Counted from the first letter of the stretch, positions 1 to 7,652 are shown. The stretch: DNA of 9,926 bases from an uncultured Marinicella sp. (GCA_938008005.1 CALLLZ010000296.1:1-9926), one strand, 5' to 3'. Numbers and translations are program-made. The notes: generated from the sequence alone by a model not told the origin.

Positions 1-351
1 AGAATTCTGAAAAAAAGCATCTGGAGTGCTGAAACGAGTATTGCTACTGGTCATCGCTTTATTGGCCGATAAATCGAAAGGTTTAAACGGCTTCAATTCA
101 TCTGACCAAGATGCACAACTAAACAACAACAATCCTGTAGCAGTTAATTGGCAAGCAATTTTAGATAATGATTTGAATAGCACCTTCATCCCCAGAATAA
201 TCAATGACAACCTCACTTCAGACCAGCCGAAACAAAGAAAGTTTCATACGAATTGAATGATATCAAAAGCACCTTAAAAGTACAAGCAAAATCAAAAACA
301 TAAGCCATTATCTTAAAACTCAATCAACCCTTTGTGAGCCAGGTCACAATT
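1..351. other. Gene-poor left end, no convincing gene
   Basis: I find no gene I can defend here. One reading frame stays open from the window edge to a TAA at 70-72 (last residues TGHRFIGR) and could be the 3' end of an upstream plus-strand gene, but only 23 residues are visible. A second frame is open from GTG 26 to TGA 254-256 (76 codons, Asn-rich, with a short hydrophobic start). Its GGAG lies directly against the GTG with no spacing and the composition resembles AT-rich noncoding DNA, so I do not call it. The minus strand has no long frame. If a plus-strand gene does end near 72, the rest is a spacer between convergent genes, ending in the palindrome listed separately. Confidence 0.5.
332..349. 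promoter_or_regulatory. Perfect TTGTGA-N6-TCACAA palindrome (CRP-like)
   Basis: TTGTGA (332-337) and TCACAA (344-349) are perfect inverted arms around GCCAGG. The core TGTGA-N6-TCACA is the known half-site pair of the CRP/Vfr/Clp family. The site lies 2 bp past the stop codon of the Lon-like gene, where no promoter is expected. In that gene's transcript it could instead fold as a 6-bp stem with a 6-base loop, but no clean U-run follows, so it is a poor intrinsic terminator. Its role is unresolved. Confidence 0.35.
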
Positions 352-2721
352 TCAGCCTTTTGCCTGTGTATTTTGCCAGTATTTGCGAGCCATTTTCATA
401 GCTTTATCCATCAAAGTATTCTCTGCATAACTGCCATTAATCAACACACCTGCTGTTTGTTCCATCAAAACTTCCATCGCTTCTGCAATGTGTGAAACTG
501 CATGCACTGAAAACAAATTATCTTTACATGCCTGCTGCACATCAGGTCTGAGCATCAACTCTCCTGCATTGGCTCGAGGTATTATGACACCTTGTTCACC
601 TGTTAACCCTCGGTATTTACACGTATCATAAAAACCTTCTATTTTCTCGTTAACCCCTCCAATGGCTTGCAGCCTTCCATGCTGATCTATCGCCCCTGTC
701 ATCGCAAACCCCTGGTTAATAGGAACTTGTGTCAAAGCAGAAATTAAACAACAAAACTCTGCACCCGAAGCTGAGTCACCATCAATACCACCATAACTTT
801 GTTCAAAAGCAATTGAGGCAGAAAAAGTCAACGGATGTTCAACTGGCAACATGTAGCGCAGCAACCCGCCTAAGATATGAAACCCTTTGGTATGAATTGA
901 ACCTGACTTTCCAGCCTTGCCTTCAATATCAATCACTCCTGCTCTTCCGGGGCCAATGGCAGTGGTAATTCTTGATGGGAACCCATAAACAACTGGACCA
1001 GCATGTATTACCGCTAAGCCATTAATTTGTCCAACAGTTCGGCCAGCTGTATCAAGGTTTATGGTACCGTCTTGCAAACGTTCCTGAAACTTCCTAGATG
1101 ATAAACCAGCACGTCTTTTGGTCCCATCAATTGCCTGTTGCACATGCTCTGCTGTTACCACTTTTTTATTGCCTTTTAATGCCCAATAGTTGCCTTCTCG
1201 AGCTAAATCAGCCACTCGTGAGAATTTAGCCGTTAATTTATCCTGCTGAGAGCAAACTCTGGCGCCATGCTCAATCAACCTGGCCACTGCCTGAGCATTG
1301 AATGGAAGCAACCCATCTTCTCTGATGATTTTCGCTATAATGCCAGCATAATTTTTATAACCGTTCTCATTGCGCTCAATCACCGAATCAAAATCCGACA
1401 ACACTTTAAACAACTCCGGGAAATCCGGGTCTTGATTATCGAGATAATAATAAATACTCGTATCACCAATTAAAATCACCCGCATACTGACTGGAATTGG
1501 ATCAGGTTTAAGCGAGGGCTGACCAAAAGGCCAACTCATTTCTGCTGGTACGATTTCCAACAGTTCATTTTTTACCGTACGAATCAGCGTCTTCCAAGCG
1601 CCAGGTTCAGCCAAAACATCTCTTGCATCCAAAATCAAAAAACCACCATCTGCACGTAACAACGAACCACCAACAATGCTTAAATGATCTGCTAAAACCG
1701 GCCCATTTTCCCCCCATTTACTTTCGATGGAACCCAATAAATTTTGCATAGAAGGTACCCGTTCAACTACCACAGGACAATCTTTACAATCATCCAGTGG
1801 CAACAATAAATTCACAGCATACCGTTCTCTTGGGTTAATGTTTTTAGTTTTCTTATAGAAAAACTGATCAATCAAATCAACTTTTACTGCTGCCAAATGC
1901 TCAAACACCTGCTCATTATCAAATGAATTCTCAAAGGCCTTGATTTTGCCATCAATCAACCCACTGACATATGACTCCAATAAATTGGAAATTTTGCCCA
2001 TGCCTTGTTCTCTGACCTCGTTAATTTTTCGACCAAGATCTTCTAACTTTTTACTGTATTCTTGTTGCGCCTTCATCAAACTTTCTTGCTGTTCCTTTGT
2101 AATTTCACCGGCCGCAACTTTTTGTTGCCATACATTAGGGTCTAGAACCTCATCATTCAGCTTCGGAGCAATAATGGTTTGCTGGCCTTGCTGGGTGTTG
2201 ATATTAATCATAGCCAAACTGTTCTTTGCCAATTCTTTTTCAAATGGATCAGTCAACTTTTTGATTGTTGATTGCAACTTTTCCTCAGCCTTATTTTTTT
2301 CAGAAAGCAAAGATTCTGATTCCATGGCTTTTTGCAGTTCTTCTGCAAAATAAACACCCAGACTTTCCATCATGTCTTTGAATTGGCTGCCTTGTCCAGC
2401 TGGGAGACTGATTAATTTGGGCCGATCGGGCTGTTGAAAATTAGCCACATAACAATGTTCGGTCTTTTCTTTAAGCTGTGGTTTGACTTCATTCAAAATC
2501 TTCGAAACCATACTCATACGCCCTGTACCACTGAGACCACGAACATATACATTTTGTCCATACGCGTCACATTCAATAGCAAACTTTAAAGCATCTAACG
2601 CATCATCCTGGCCAACTATCACATCCACAGGCTCTACTTCCTTAGTGTTTTTAAAACCTAATTTTTTAGCATCACACTGCCACCGAACCTCTTGCCATTT
2701 CAATTTTGTTTGTTCAATCAT
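352..2721 (-). CDS. Lon-family (LonB-like) Ser-Lys protease with AAA domain
   Basis: Predicted cytoplasmic protease of the Lon-like group that joins an AAA-type domain to a C-terminal Lon proteolytic domain; 789 residues. The Walker A-like loop GLSGTGRMS is at residues 62-70 and the Walker B-like strand FLILDARD at 361-368. A Lys/Glu/Gln-rich, probably coiled-coil insert spans about 110-250. The Lon_C domain begins near VGQINGLAV (563-571). The catalytic Ser is in GDSAS (S650) and the catalytic Lys in NEKIEG (K693); their spacing of 43 equals that of E. coli Lon (S679/K722). There are no transmembrane segments, unlike archaeal LonB. The ATP site is atypical: Arg-Met replaces Lys-Ser/Thr in Walker A, and Ala follows the Walker B Asp. 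The ATG is supported by an AGGA four bases upstream. It is divergent from the lysine gene. The family call is firm, but substrates cannot be read from the sequence. Confidence 0.93.
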   Translation of the reverse strand: MIEQTKLKWQEVRWQCDAKKLGFKNTKEVEPVDVIVGQDDALDALKFAIECDAYGQNVYVRGLSGTGRMSMVSKILNEVKPQLKEKTEHCYVANFQQPDRPKLISLPAGQGSQFKDMMESLGVYFAEELQKAMESESLLSEKNKAEEKLQSTIKKLTDPFEKELAKNSLAMININTQQGQQTIIAPKLNDEVLDPNVWQQKVAAGEITKEQQESLMKAQQEYSKKLEDLGRKINEVREQGMGKISNLLESYVSGLIDGKIKAFENSFDNEQVFEHLAAVKVDLIDQFFYKKTKNINPRERYAVNLLLPLDDCKDCPVVVERVPSMQNLLGSIESKWGENGPVLADHLSIVGGSLLRADGGFLILDARDVLAEPGAWKTLIRTVKNELLEIVPAEMSWPFGQPSLKPDPIPVSMRVILIGDTSIYYYLDNQDPDFPELFKVLSDFDSVIERNENGYKNYAGIIAKIIREDGLLPFNAQAVARLIEHGARVCSQQDKLTAKFSRVADLAREGNYWALKGNKKVVTAEHVQQAIDGTKRRAGLSSRKFQERLQDGTINLDTAGRTVGQINGLAVIHAGPVVYGFPSRITTAIGPGRAGVIDIEGKAGKSGSIHTKGFHILGGLLRYMLPVEHPLTFSASIAFEQSYGGIDGDSASGAEFCCLISALTQVPINQGFAMTGAIDQHGRLQAIGGVNEKIEGFYDTCKYRGLTGEQGVIIPRANAGELMLRPDVQQACKDNLFSVHAVSHIAEAMEVLMEQTAGVLINGSYAENTLMDKAMKMARKYWQNTQAKG

Positions 2722-2725
2722 ATTA

Positions 2726-2729
2726 TCCT
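2726..2729 (-). promoter_or_regulatory. Ribosome binding site of the Lon-like gene
   Basis: On the minus strand the sequence reads CAGGATAATATG: an AGGA four bases before the ATG. This supports 2721 as the start. It lies inside the AT-rich divergent spacer. Confidence 0.6.
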
Positions 2730-2828
2730 GTAATTATATTTTGGTCATAACAATAAAGTATAATAAACGATATTACTTGCATGATTGTTTGTTTTTACCT
2801 AAAGTTTGCTTTTTTTAACCTATGAAGC

Positions 2829-2833
2829 AGGTG
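2829..2833 (+). promoter_or_regulatory. Ribosome binding site deciding the TTG start of lysC-lysA
   Basis: AGGTG ends five bases before TTG 2839 and is the only good Shine-Dalgarno in this stretch, so it favours TTG 2839 over TTG 2806 and over GTG 2851/2854. The same bases sit inside a six-codon out-of-frame minigene, ATG 2822 to TGA 2840-2842 (MKQVIF), whose stop overlaps the TTG start as TTGA. Whether the minigene is translated is unknown; it has no Shine-Dalgarno of its own. Confidence 0.5.
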
Positions 2834-2838
2834 ATATT

Positions 2839-5373
2839 TTGAATTCTTGGGTGGTGTTAAAGTTTGGCGGAACTTCTGTTTCCAGTAAAAAAAAGTGGCA
2901 AGTCATAATTGACGTAATTAAAAGTCGAATCAAGCAGGGTCATCAAGTGATGCTGGTCCATTCCGCAGCACAGGGTCTAACCAACTTATTGACGCAAAAA
3001 AGCGACCACAATAAATCAGTAGCACAAGCATTCACTGAACAAATTCTCACTTTTGCCGAACAACTTGATGTAAGTACCTCATTGGTTCAGGCACATCTTG
3101 ACCAACTAAATAAGCTGGATAAGCAAGACAAGCTAACCACTACGGAACGAGCTGAACTGTTGGCTTTGGGTGAAAAGTGCACACACCAACTCGTGTTACA
3201 ACATCTCAAGCCACATATCGACGTAGAAAGCATCAACCCAAAAAACTGGTTAATCAGCTCTGCTCATGACAAACGCAGTATAGACTCACAAATACTTTCG
3301 GCTAAATGCGATATAGAACCTAAAGATTGTGATCATTTAACCGCTGACTTTTACCTGATGCCAGGTTTTTTCGCCAGTGATTCACGTGGCCAAACTGTTC
3401 TCTTAGGTCGCGGAGGGTCCGATACTTCTGCTGCGTACATGGCTGTTATTTTACAGGCTAAACAACTAGAGATATGGACAGACGTACATGGCATATTCAG
3501 TGCCAATCCACACAGCATTCCTAACGCCAGATTGTTATTGAATCTTGGTTATCAAGAGGCACGCGAAATCGCTGCCAGTGGCGGTAAAGTTCTGCATCCG
3601 CGTTGCATCTTACCAGTTGAACAACATCGCATCCCTCTGCTAATAAAGAACACCAATGATCCACAAGCTGCAGGCACAGTTTTGGCACCAGAAAACAGCC
3701 CAAAAAAACCACGAGTGTCTGCCATTAACAGCCGTCATCAAGTTACTTTGGTATCAATGGAGTCCATTAATATGTGGCACCAAGCAGGGTTTATGGGTGA
3801 TATTTTTACCATCTACAAAGACTTAGGTTTATCGATTGACTTGGTATCAACTGCACAAACCAATGTCACGATATCACTCGACAATATTGACAACATCCTT
3901 AGCGCTGACTTGCTCGATGAATTAAAAGCAGCACTAAGCCCTTTATGTGAAGTTGAAGTTTTTCAAAACTGTTCAGCGGTCACCTTAGTGGGATACAGAA
4001 TCAGGGCATTGGCGGACAAAATTGCTCCGGTTTTGTCCACCTTTGCTGACCAAAGGGTATACATTACCACCCAATCATCTAATGACTTGAACCAAACCTT
4101 TGTGGTAGATGAGGACCAAGCGGATAAATTAGCCCGCGCTTTGCATGAAGTACTGATTATTGAAGACAAAGAAATCGATGATTTTGGCCTGAGTTGGGCG
4201 GAGCTTGTTCAAAAGAAAACCACCAAGCCTGAAATAACTCAAGCTTGGTGGCATTTAAAACAGACTCAATTATTAACAATGGCGACACAGCAGTCACCAT
4301 GTTATGTCTATCATTTACCCACCATAAAACACCAAATCGAGCAATTGCGTCAACTCACTTCAGTCGATCGGTTTTTTTATGCCAGTAAAGCCAATTCGCA
4401 CCCCTCGATACTTGAGTTCATGTACGACAACGGCATATGTTTAGAAACGGTTTCACCTGGTGAAATTAAACGAGTCAAATCAACATGTAAAGAGATCCAG
4501 CCTCAAGACATATTGTTCACACCGAACTTCGCCCCATTAGATGAATATAAAAACGCGCTATCTCAAGGCATACATGTCACCATTGACAACCCTTCTTTGC
4601 TGACGGAACACCCAGACTTGTTCCAAAATCAAACTGTGATTTTACGCTTGGATCCAGGCCATGGTAGTGGACACCATCGCTATGTCAGAACCGCTGGGAC
4701 ACATTCTAAATTTGGCATCCCACCCGCTGATGTAGAGCCTATAGCTGCATGGTGTAAAACCCACCAAATTAAGGTGGTTGGCTTGCATGCACATGCTGGC
4801 AGTGGCATTTTAGATCATACTAACTGGCCCAGGATCGCTGATTACCTAGGCAGTTGTCTGTCTTTGTTTCCTGACGTTCATATTGTTAATTTAGGTGGTG
4901 GATTAGGCATAAGAGAAAATCCAAGCGACTTAGGTCTGGACTTACTTGCACTTGACACGGCATTAGGCACATTCAAAAAAGCCCACAGAGACATCCAGCT
5001 TTGGATGGAACCTGGACGTTTTTTAGTCGCACACAGTGGTGTTTTATTGGCCAAAGTGACACAAACCAAGTGGAAAGGAAAACAAGGTTACATAGGTATT
5101 GAAACTGGCATGAACTCATTAATCAGGCCTGCCTTGTATGGTGCTTGGCACAATATAGTTAATTTAACCCGGCTCAATGAGCATCCTGAATACACTGCCA
5201 ATATAGTTGGCCCCATGTGTGAGTCTGGCGATGTACTGGGGATAGATCGAAAAATGCCACGTACCCAGGTTGGAGATATACTGCTGATTGCGAACACTGG
5301 CGCTTATGGAGCTGTTATGGCCTCAACTTATAACCTGAGAGAACCTGCCAAAGAAATCATTATTGATGCTTAA
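2839..5373 (+). CDS. lysAC: Bifunctional aspartate kinase / diaminopimelate decarboxylase
   Basis: Fusion of the first enzyme of the aspartate pathway (aspartate + ATP to aspartyl phosphate) with the last enzyme of lysine synthesis (meso-diaminopimelate to lysine + CO2, PLP-dependent); cytoplasmic. From TTG 2839 the protein has 844 residues and begins MNSWVVLKFGGTS. Kinase motifs: KFGGTS at 8-13, GRGGSDTSA at 190-198, WTDVHGIFSANP at 213-224. A pair of ACT-like domains follows at about 300-435. The decarboxylase starts near 488: FFYASKAN at 512-519 with the PLP Schiff-base Lys517, HAHAGSG 650-656, GGGLG 686-690, EPGR 724-727, CESGD 794-798, then GAYGAVMAS. Both active sites look intact. The order kinase-decarboxylase matches the fused LysC/LysA known in Xanthomonadales. 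A frame is also open back to TTG 2806, but the Shine-Dalgarno and the fit to the WVVLKFGGTS start favour 2839. There is no clear terminator after the stop. Confidence 0.95.
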   Translation: MNSWVVLKFGGTSVSSKKKWQVIIDVIKSRIKQGHQVMLVHSAAQGLTNLLTQKSDHNKSVAQAFTEQILTFAEQLDVSTSLVQAHLDQLNKLDKQDKLTTTERAELLALGEKCTHQLVLQHLKPHIDVESINPKNWLISSAHDKRSIDSQILSAKCDIEPKDCDHLTADFYLMPGFFASDSRGQTVLLGRGGSDTSAAYMAVILQAKQLEIWTDVHGIFSANPHSIPNARLLLNLGYQEAREIAASGGKVLHPRCILPVEQHRIPLLIKNTNDPQAAGTVLAPENSPKKPRVSAINSRHQVTLVSMESINMWHQAGFMGDIFTIYKDLGLSIDLVSTAQTNVTISLDNIDNILSADLLDELKAALSPLCEVEVFQNCSAVTLVGYRIRALADKIAPVLSTFADQRVYITTQSSNDLNQTFVVDEDQADKLARALHEVLIIEDKEIDDFGLSWAELVQKKTTKPEITQAWWHLKQTQLLTMATQQSPCYVYHLPTIKHQIEQLRQLTSVDRFFYASKANSHPSILEFMYDNGICLETVSPGEIKRVKSTCKEIQPQDILFTPNFAPLDEYKNALSQGIHVTIDNPSLLTEHPDLFQNQTVILRLDPGHGSGHHRYVRTAGTHSKFGIPPADVEPIAAWCKTHQIKVVGLHAHAGSGILDHTNWPRIADYLGSCLSLFPDVHIVNLGGGLGIRENPSDLGLDLLALDTALGTFKKAHRDIQLWMEPGRFLVAHSGVLLAKVTQTKWKGKQGYIGIETGMNSLIRPALYGAWHNIVNLTRLNEHPEYTANIVGPMCESGDVLGIDRKMPRTQVGDILLIANTGAYGAVMASTYNLREPAKEIIIDA

Positions 5374-5457
5374 GGAAGCCATAAACTGAAACTGAATTCA
5401 AAGTTAATGACCTTAATTGCGTAAAATGACTATATCTTGAGTTGAAATAAAAGCACA
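5374..5457 (+). promoter_or_regulatory. Spacer before the FG-GAP gene, possible weak promoter
   Basis: These 84 bp contain neither a GC-rich hairpin with a T-run nor a strong promoter. ATGACC (5407-5412) and TATATC (5431-5436) are 18 bases apart and could be a weak -35/-10 pair. No Shine-Dalgarno precedes ATG 5458. Read-through from the lysine gene is possible, but the products are unrelated. Confidence 0.2.
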
Positions 5458-7398
5458 ATGTTTGGTATAACTGTGTGCATGTGTCAATTGAATCTAACCC
5501 TATTAAAGATAGCCTTATTACTGCTGATTAGTTGTTATTTTACCCGTACAGTTGACGCACAAGCTTTCACAGAAGTCACTGTTCAAAGTGGAATAAACTT
5601 TACTCACAGCAACCAAGCCAATATTCAAGGTGAACCTACTATCATAGCGGCAGGCGGTGCTGTCGCCGATTATGATTTCGATGGCTACCCAGATTTTTAT
5701 TTATTAGGTGGTAGCAATCAACACAATGCATTGTTTCATAACCAAGGTAATGGAAAATTCATAGATTTAGCAAGTACAGCTCAAGCTGACATATTCGATG
5801 TTTTGGGTTCTGGACCTGTTTTTGCAGATGTGGATGGCGACTTTGACCTGGACTTGCTGGTATTTTCCATCAATAAAGAAGGCCAATCTCAAAGTACTGG
5901 TGACACACTTAACAACCGCCCGCGGCTATTGATTAACTTGGGTAACGGCGCCTTCATGGAATCGACCAACTCTGGATTTAATTCAGGAATGGCCAGTTAT
6001 ATGGGAACTTTTGGCGATCTCGATAAAGATGGTGATCTGGATCTATTCATGAGTCATTGGAACGCTGACGAAACCACCAGCAAACAACTGTTTTGGAAAA
6101 ATGACGGCAATGGTCACTTCACTGATGTCACCATTGAATATCTGGGCTTTCCACAAAATGCTAATTTTGATCGCTGGACTTTCACACCAAATTTCACAGA
6201 TATTAATGGTGACGGCTGGCTTGACGTTCTGCTGACCTCTGACTTCAGCACCAGCAGAATATTTTACAGTACTGGATTTCCCCAAAATCAACCCGCATAC
6301 CTGATTTCTCAACCGGCCTTCATCTCAGATGAGAATGGCATGGGAGCCGCTGTCGCAGATTATGACAATGACGGTGATATGGATTGGTTTGTCACCAGTA
6401 TATGGGACCCAAACGGTATTCCTGAGGCCAACTGGGGCATATCTGGAAACCGCCTTTATAAAAACATCGGCATGGGAAACTTTGAAGACGCCACAGACGA
6501 ATCAGGACTCAGATTCGGTTACTGGGGCTGGGGTGCTTGCTTTGCTGATTTTAACAACGATGGTTATCTCGACATCTACCACGAAAATGGTTTCGTATCC
6601 GAACGAGCCAGTGAATTTATCAACGACCCTGCCCGCTTATTTATGGCCAACGGTGACGGCACTTTCACTGAATCGGCTGTTGTCAGCGGCTTAAATCATT
6701 CTGGCCAAGGTCGTGGAGTTAGTTGTGTTGATTATGACTTGGATGGCGATCTTGACATTCTAGTTATACCTAATAACGCGCATTATCGTTTATATACAAA
6801 CCACAGCAATAACAACAATCATTATTTAGGGGTCAAATTGTTTGATACCGGAAGCAATCCATATGCTTACCATTCAAAAATTTCGCTCACCACTGCTGCA
6901 TCTACCCAAACTCGGGAGTTAACAGGCGGCAACAACTATGCTTCCAATAACCCGCTGACTCAACATTTTGGTTTGGGTGCTGAAATGACTGTCACTGAAA
7001 TTCTGGTCACATGGCCTGACGGTATTAAACAAACCATCAACAGTCCAATAACAGTAGATCAAGTAATCAGTATTGGTCGCTATTGTCACACCACTTTCTT
7101 GACTCAAATAAGCGATGCCACTCCATTAAACTCATCTGTTGAAATATTCTTACAAGATTTAAGTGGCGCACCTATCATTAACCGAAGTGTTAACTTGACT
7201 GTTACCCAAGGACCTAATACTGGCTACACAGCCACAATGAACACCAACAGCAATGGTATCGCGACATTTCCTCTCACATTCAATTCAAATGGCACAGATC
7301 GTATCCGGTTTGATTTCCATGAAGCAGGTACACCTCAAATTTGTCGATCATTGGTTGAATGGCAATCGGATTTGATTTTTGAAAATACCTTTGAGTGA
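5458..7398 (+). CDS. Secreted FG-GAP/VCBS beta-propeller protein, CRTAC1 type
   Basis: A 646-residue exported protein whose ligand is unknown. A signal peptide covers about 1-34 (hydrophobic run near 18-27, likely cleavage after VDA). Seven calcium-type loops of the form DxDxDGxxD follow at residues 71, 124, 187, 248, 301, 364 and 425, as expected for a seven-bladed integrin-alpha-like propeller. An ASPIC/UnbV domain spans about 457-530 (HFGLG at 503-507, VTWPDG at 517-522). Residues about 550-632 look like an Ig-like/Big domain bracketed by C543 and C629. The protein ends SDLIFENTFE. ATG 5458 has no Shine-Dalgarno; ATG 5479 gives an equally good signal peptide, so the exact start is uncertain. 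Proteins of this type are usually cell-surface or extracellular; binding or adhesion is an inference. There is no catalytic motif and no anchor that I recognise. Confidence 0.88.
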   Translation: MFGITVCMCQLNLTLLKIALLLLISCYFTRTVDAQAFTEVTVQSGINFTHSNQANIQGEPTIIAAGGAVADYDFDGYPDFYLLGGSNQHNALFHNQGNGKFIDLASTAQADIFDVLGSGPVFADVDGDFDLDLLVFSINKEGQSQSTGDTLNNRPRLLINLGNGAFMESTNSGFNSGMASYMGTFGDLDKDGDLDLFMSHWNADETTSKQLFWKNDGNGHFTDVTIEYLGFPQNANFDRWTFTPNFTDINGDGWLDVLLTSDFSTSRIFYSTGFPQNQPAYLISQPAFISDENGMGAAVADYDNDGDMDWFVTSIWDPNGIPEANWGISGNRLYKNIGMGNFEDATDESGLRFGYWGWGACFADFNNDGYLDIYHENGFVSERASEFINDPARLFMANGDGTFTESAVVSGLNHSGQGRGVSCVDYDLDGDLDILVIPNNAHYRLYTNHSNNNNHYLGVKLFDTGSNPYAYHSKISLTTAASTQTRELTGGNNYASNNPLTQHFGLGAEMTVTEILVTWPDGIKQTINSPITVDQVISIGRYCHTTFLTQISDATPLNSSVEIFLQDLSGAPIINRSVNLTVTQGPNTGYTATMNTNSNGIATFPLTFNSNGTDRIRFDFHEAGTPQICRSLVEWQSDLIFENTFE

Positions 7399-7652
7399 TT
7401 TTAAAATACTCCATCACTTTTCAAGTTCCACAATATTTTCACCAATCATCTTTTATCATTCAAACTTTACTTTTTACAGAAATTTAAATATCAATTGAAG
7501 TCAGTTAACTATAGAATTTCAACTGATAAGACTTATATCAGGACTACATCCATTCGAAACTTTCAAGTGAAGAAGTAAGTTCAAAAAATAACACTTTGAA
7601 AACAATCAATGGTTTATTAAATAACTGAGCCCATTTGAAATTGAATACCACC
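7399..7652 (+). promoter_or_regulatory. AT-rich upstream region of the MipA-like gene with dyad
   Basis: No gene lies here. ATCAATTGAA (7490-7499) and TTCAACTGAT (7518-7527) pair at 9 of 10 positions around a spacer that contains the 8-bp palindrome AGTTAACT (7503-7510). TCAGTT (7501-7506) can also pair with AACTGA (7521-7526). A second imperfect pair is TTTCAAGTG (7561-7569) with CACTTTGAAA (7592-7601). These could be operator dyads for the downstream porin-like gene, but AT-rich DNA gives such matches by chance. A TTGAAA at 7596-7601 resembles a -35 box, yet no good -10 follows at the right distance. No terminator for the preceding gene is visible. Confidence 0.3.

Larger units (their letters stand above)
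2722..2838. promoter_or_regulatory. Divergent promoter region, Lon-like gene / lysC-lysA
   Basis: This AT-rich spacer must carry promoters for both outward-facing genes. A perfect TATAAT is at 2759-2764 on the plus strand, which would start the lysine-gene transcript near 2771 with a leader of about 70 bases, but I find no good -35 box 16-18 bases upstream of it. On the minus strand TATACT (2762-2757) is a candidate -10, again without a convincing -35. T-runs occur at 2790-2795 and 2810-2816 of the leader; the second follows a weak AAAG/CTTT hairpin. I see no recognisable lysine riboswitch core, and the leader is too short for one. Confidence 0.4.

Noticed and set aside
26..256. 76-codon plus-strand frame from GTG 26
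   Set aside because: No spaced Shine-Dalgarno, Asn-rich AT-driven composition, no recognisable domain, and two other frames near the edge could equally be gene ends.
1940..2353. 137-codon plus-strand frame antisense to the protease
   Set aside because: It mirrors the Lys/Glu-rich helical insert of the protease; its Ser/Cys/Phe-rich protein is what antisense of such a segment gives. No ribosome binding site or family resemblance.
2801..2816. AAAG-TTTG-CTTT hairpin followed by T-run as an attenuator of the lysine gene
   Set aside because: Only four A/U-rich base pairs; too weak to be an intrinsic terminator, and no competing antiterminator or lysine-rich leader peptide is visible.
2483..2818. 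111-codon plus-strand frame across the protease start and the divergent spacer
   Set aside because: Antisense shadow of the protease N terminus that runs into the promoter region; no domain and no independent start signal.
6329..6694. 121-codon frame inside the propeller gene
   Set aside because: Shifted frame of the Asp/Gly-rich repeats, which lack stops in that frame because of their codon composition. The main frame is clearly the coding one.
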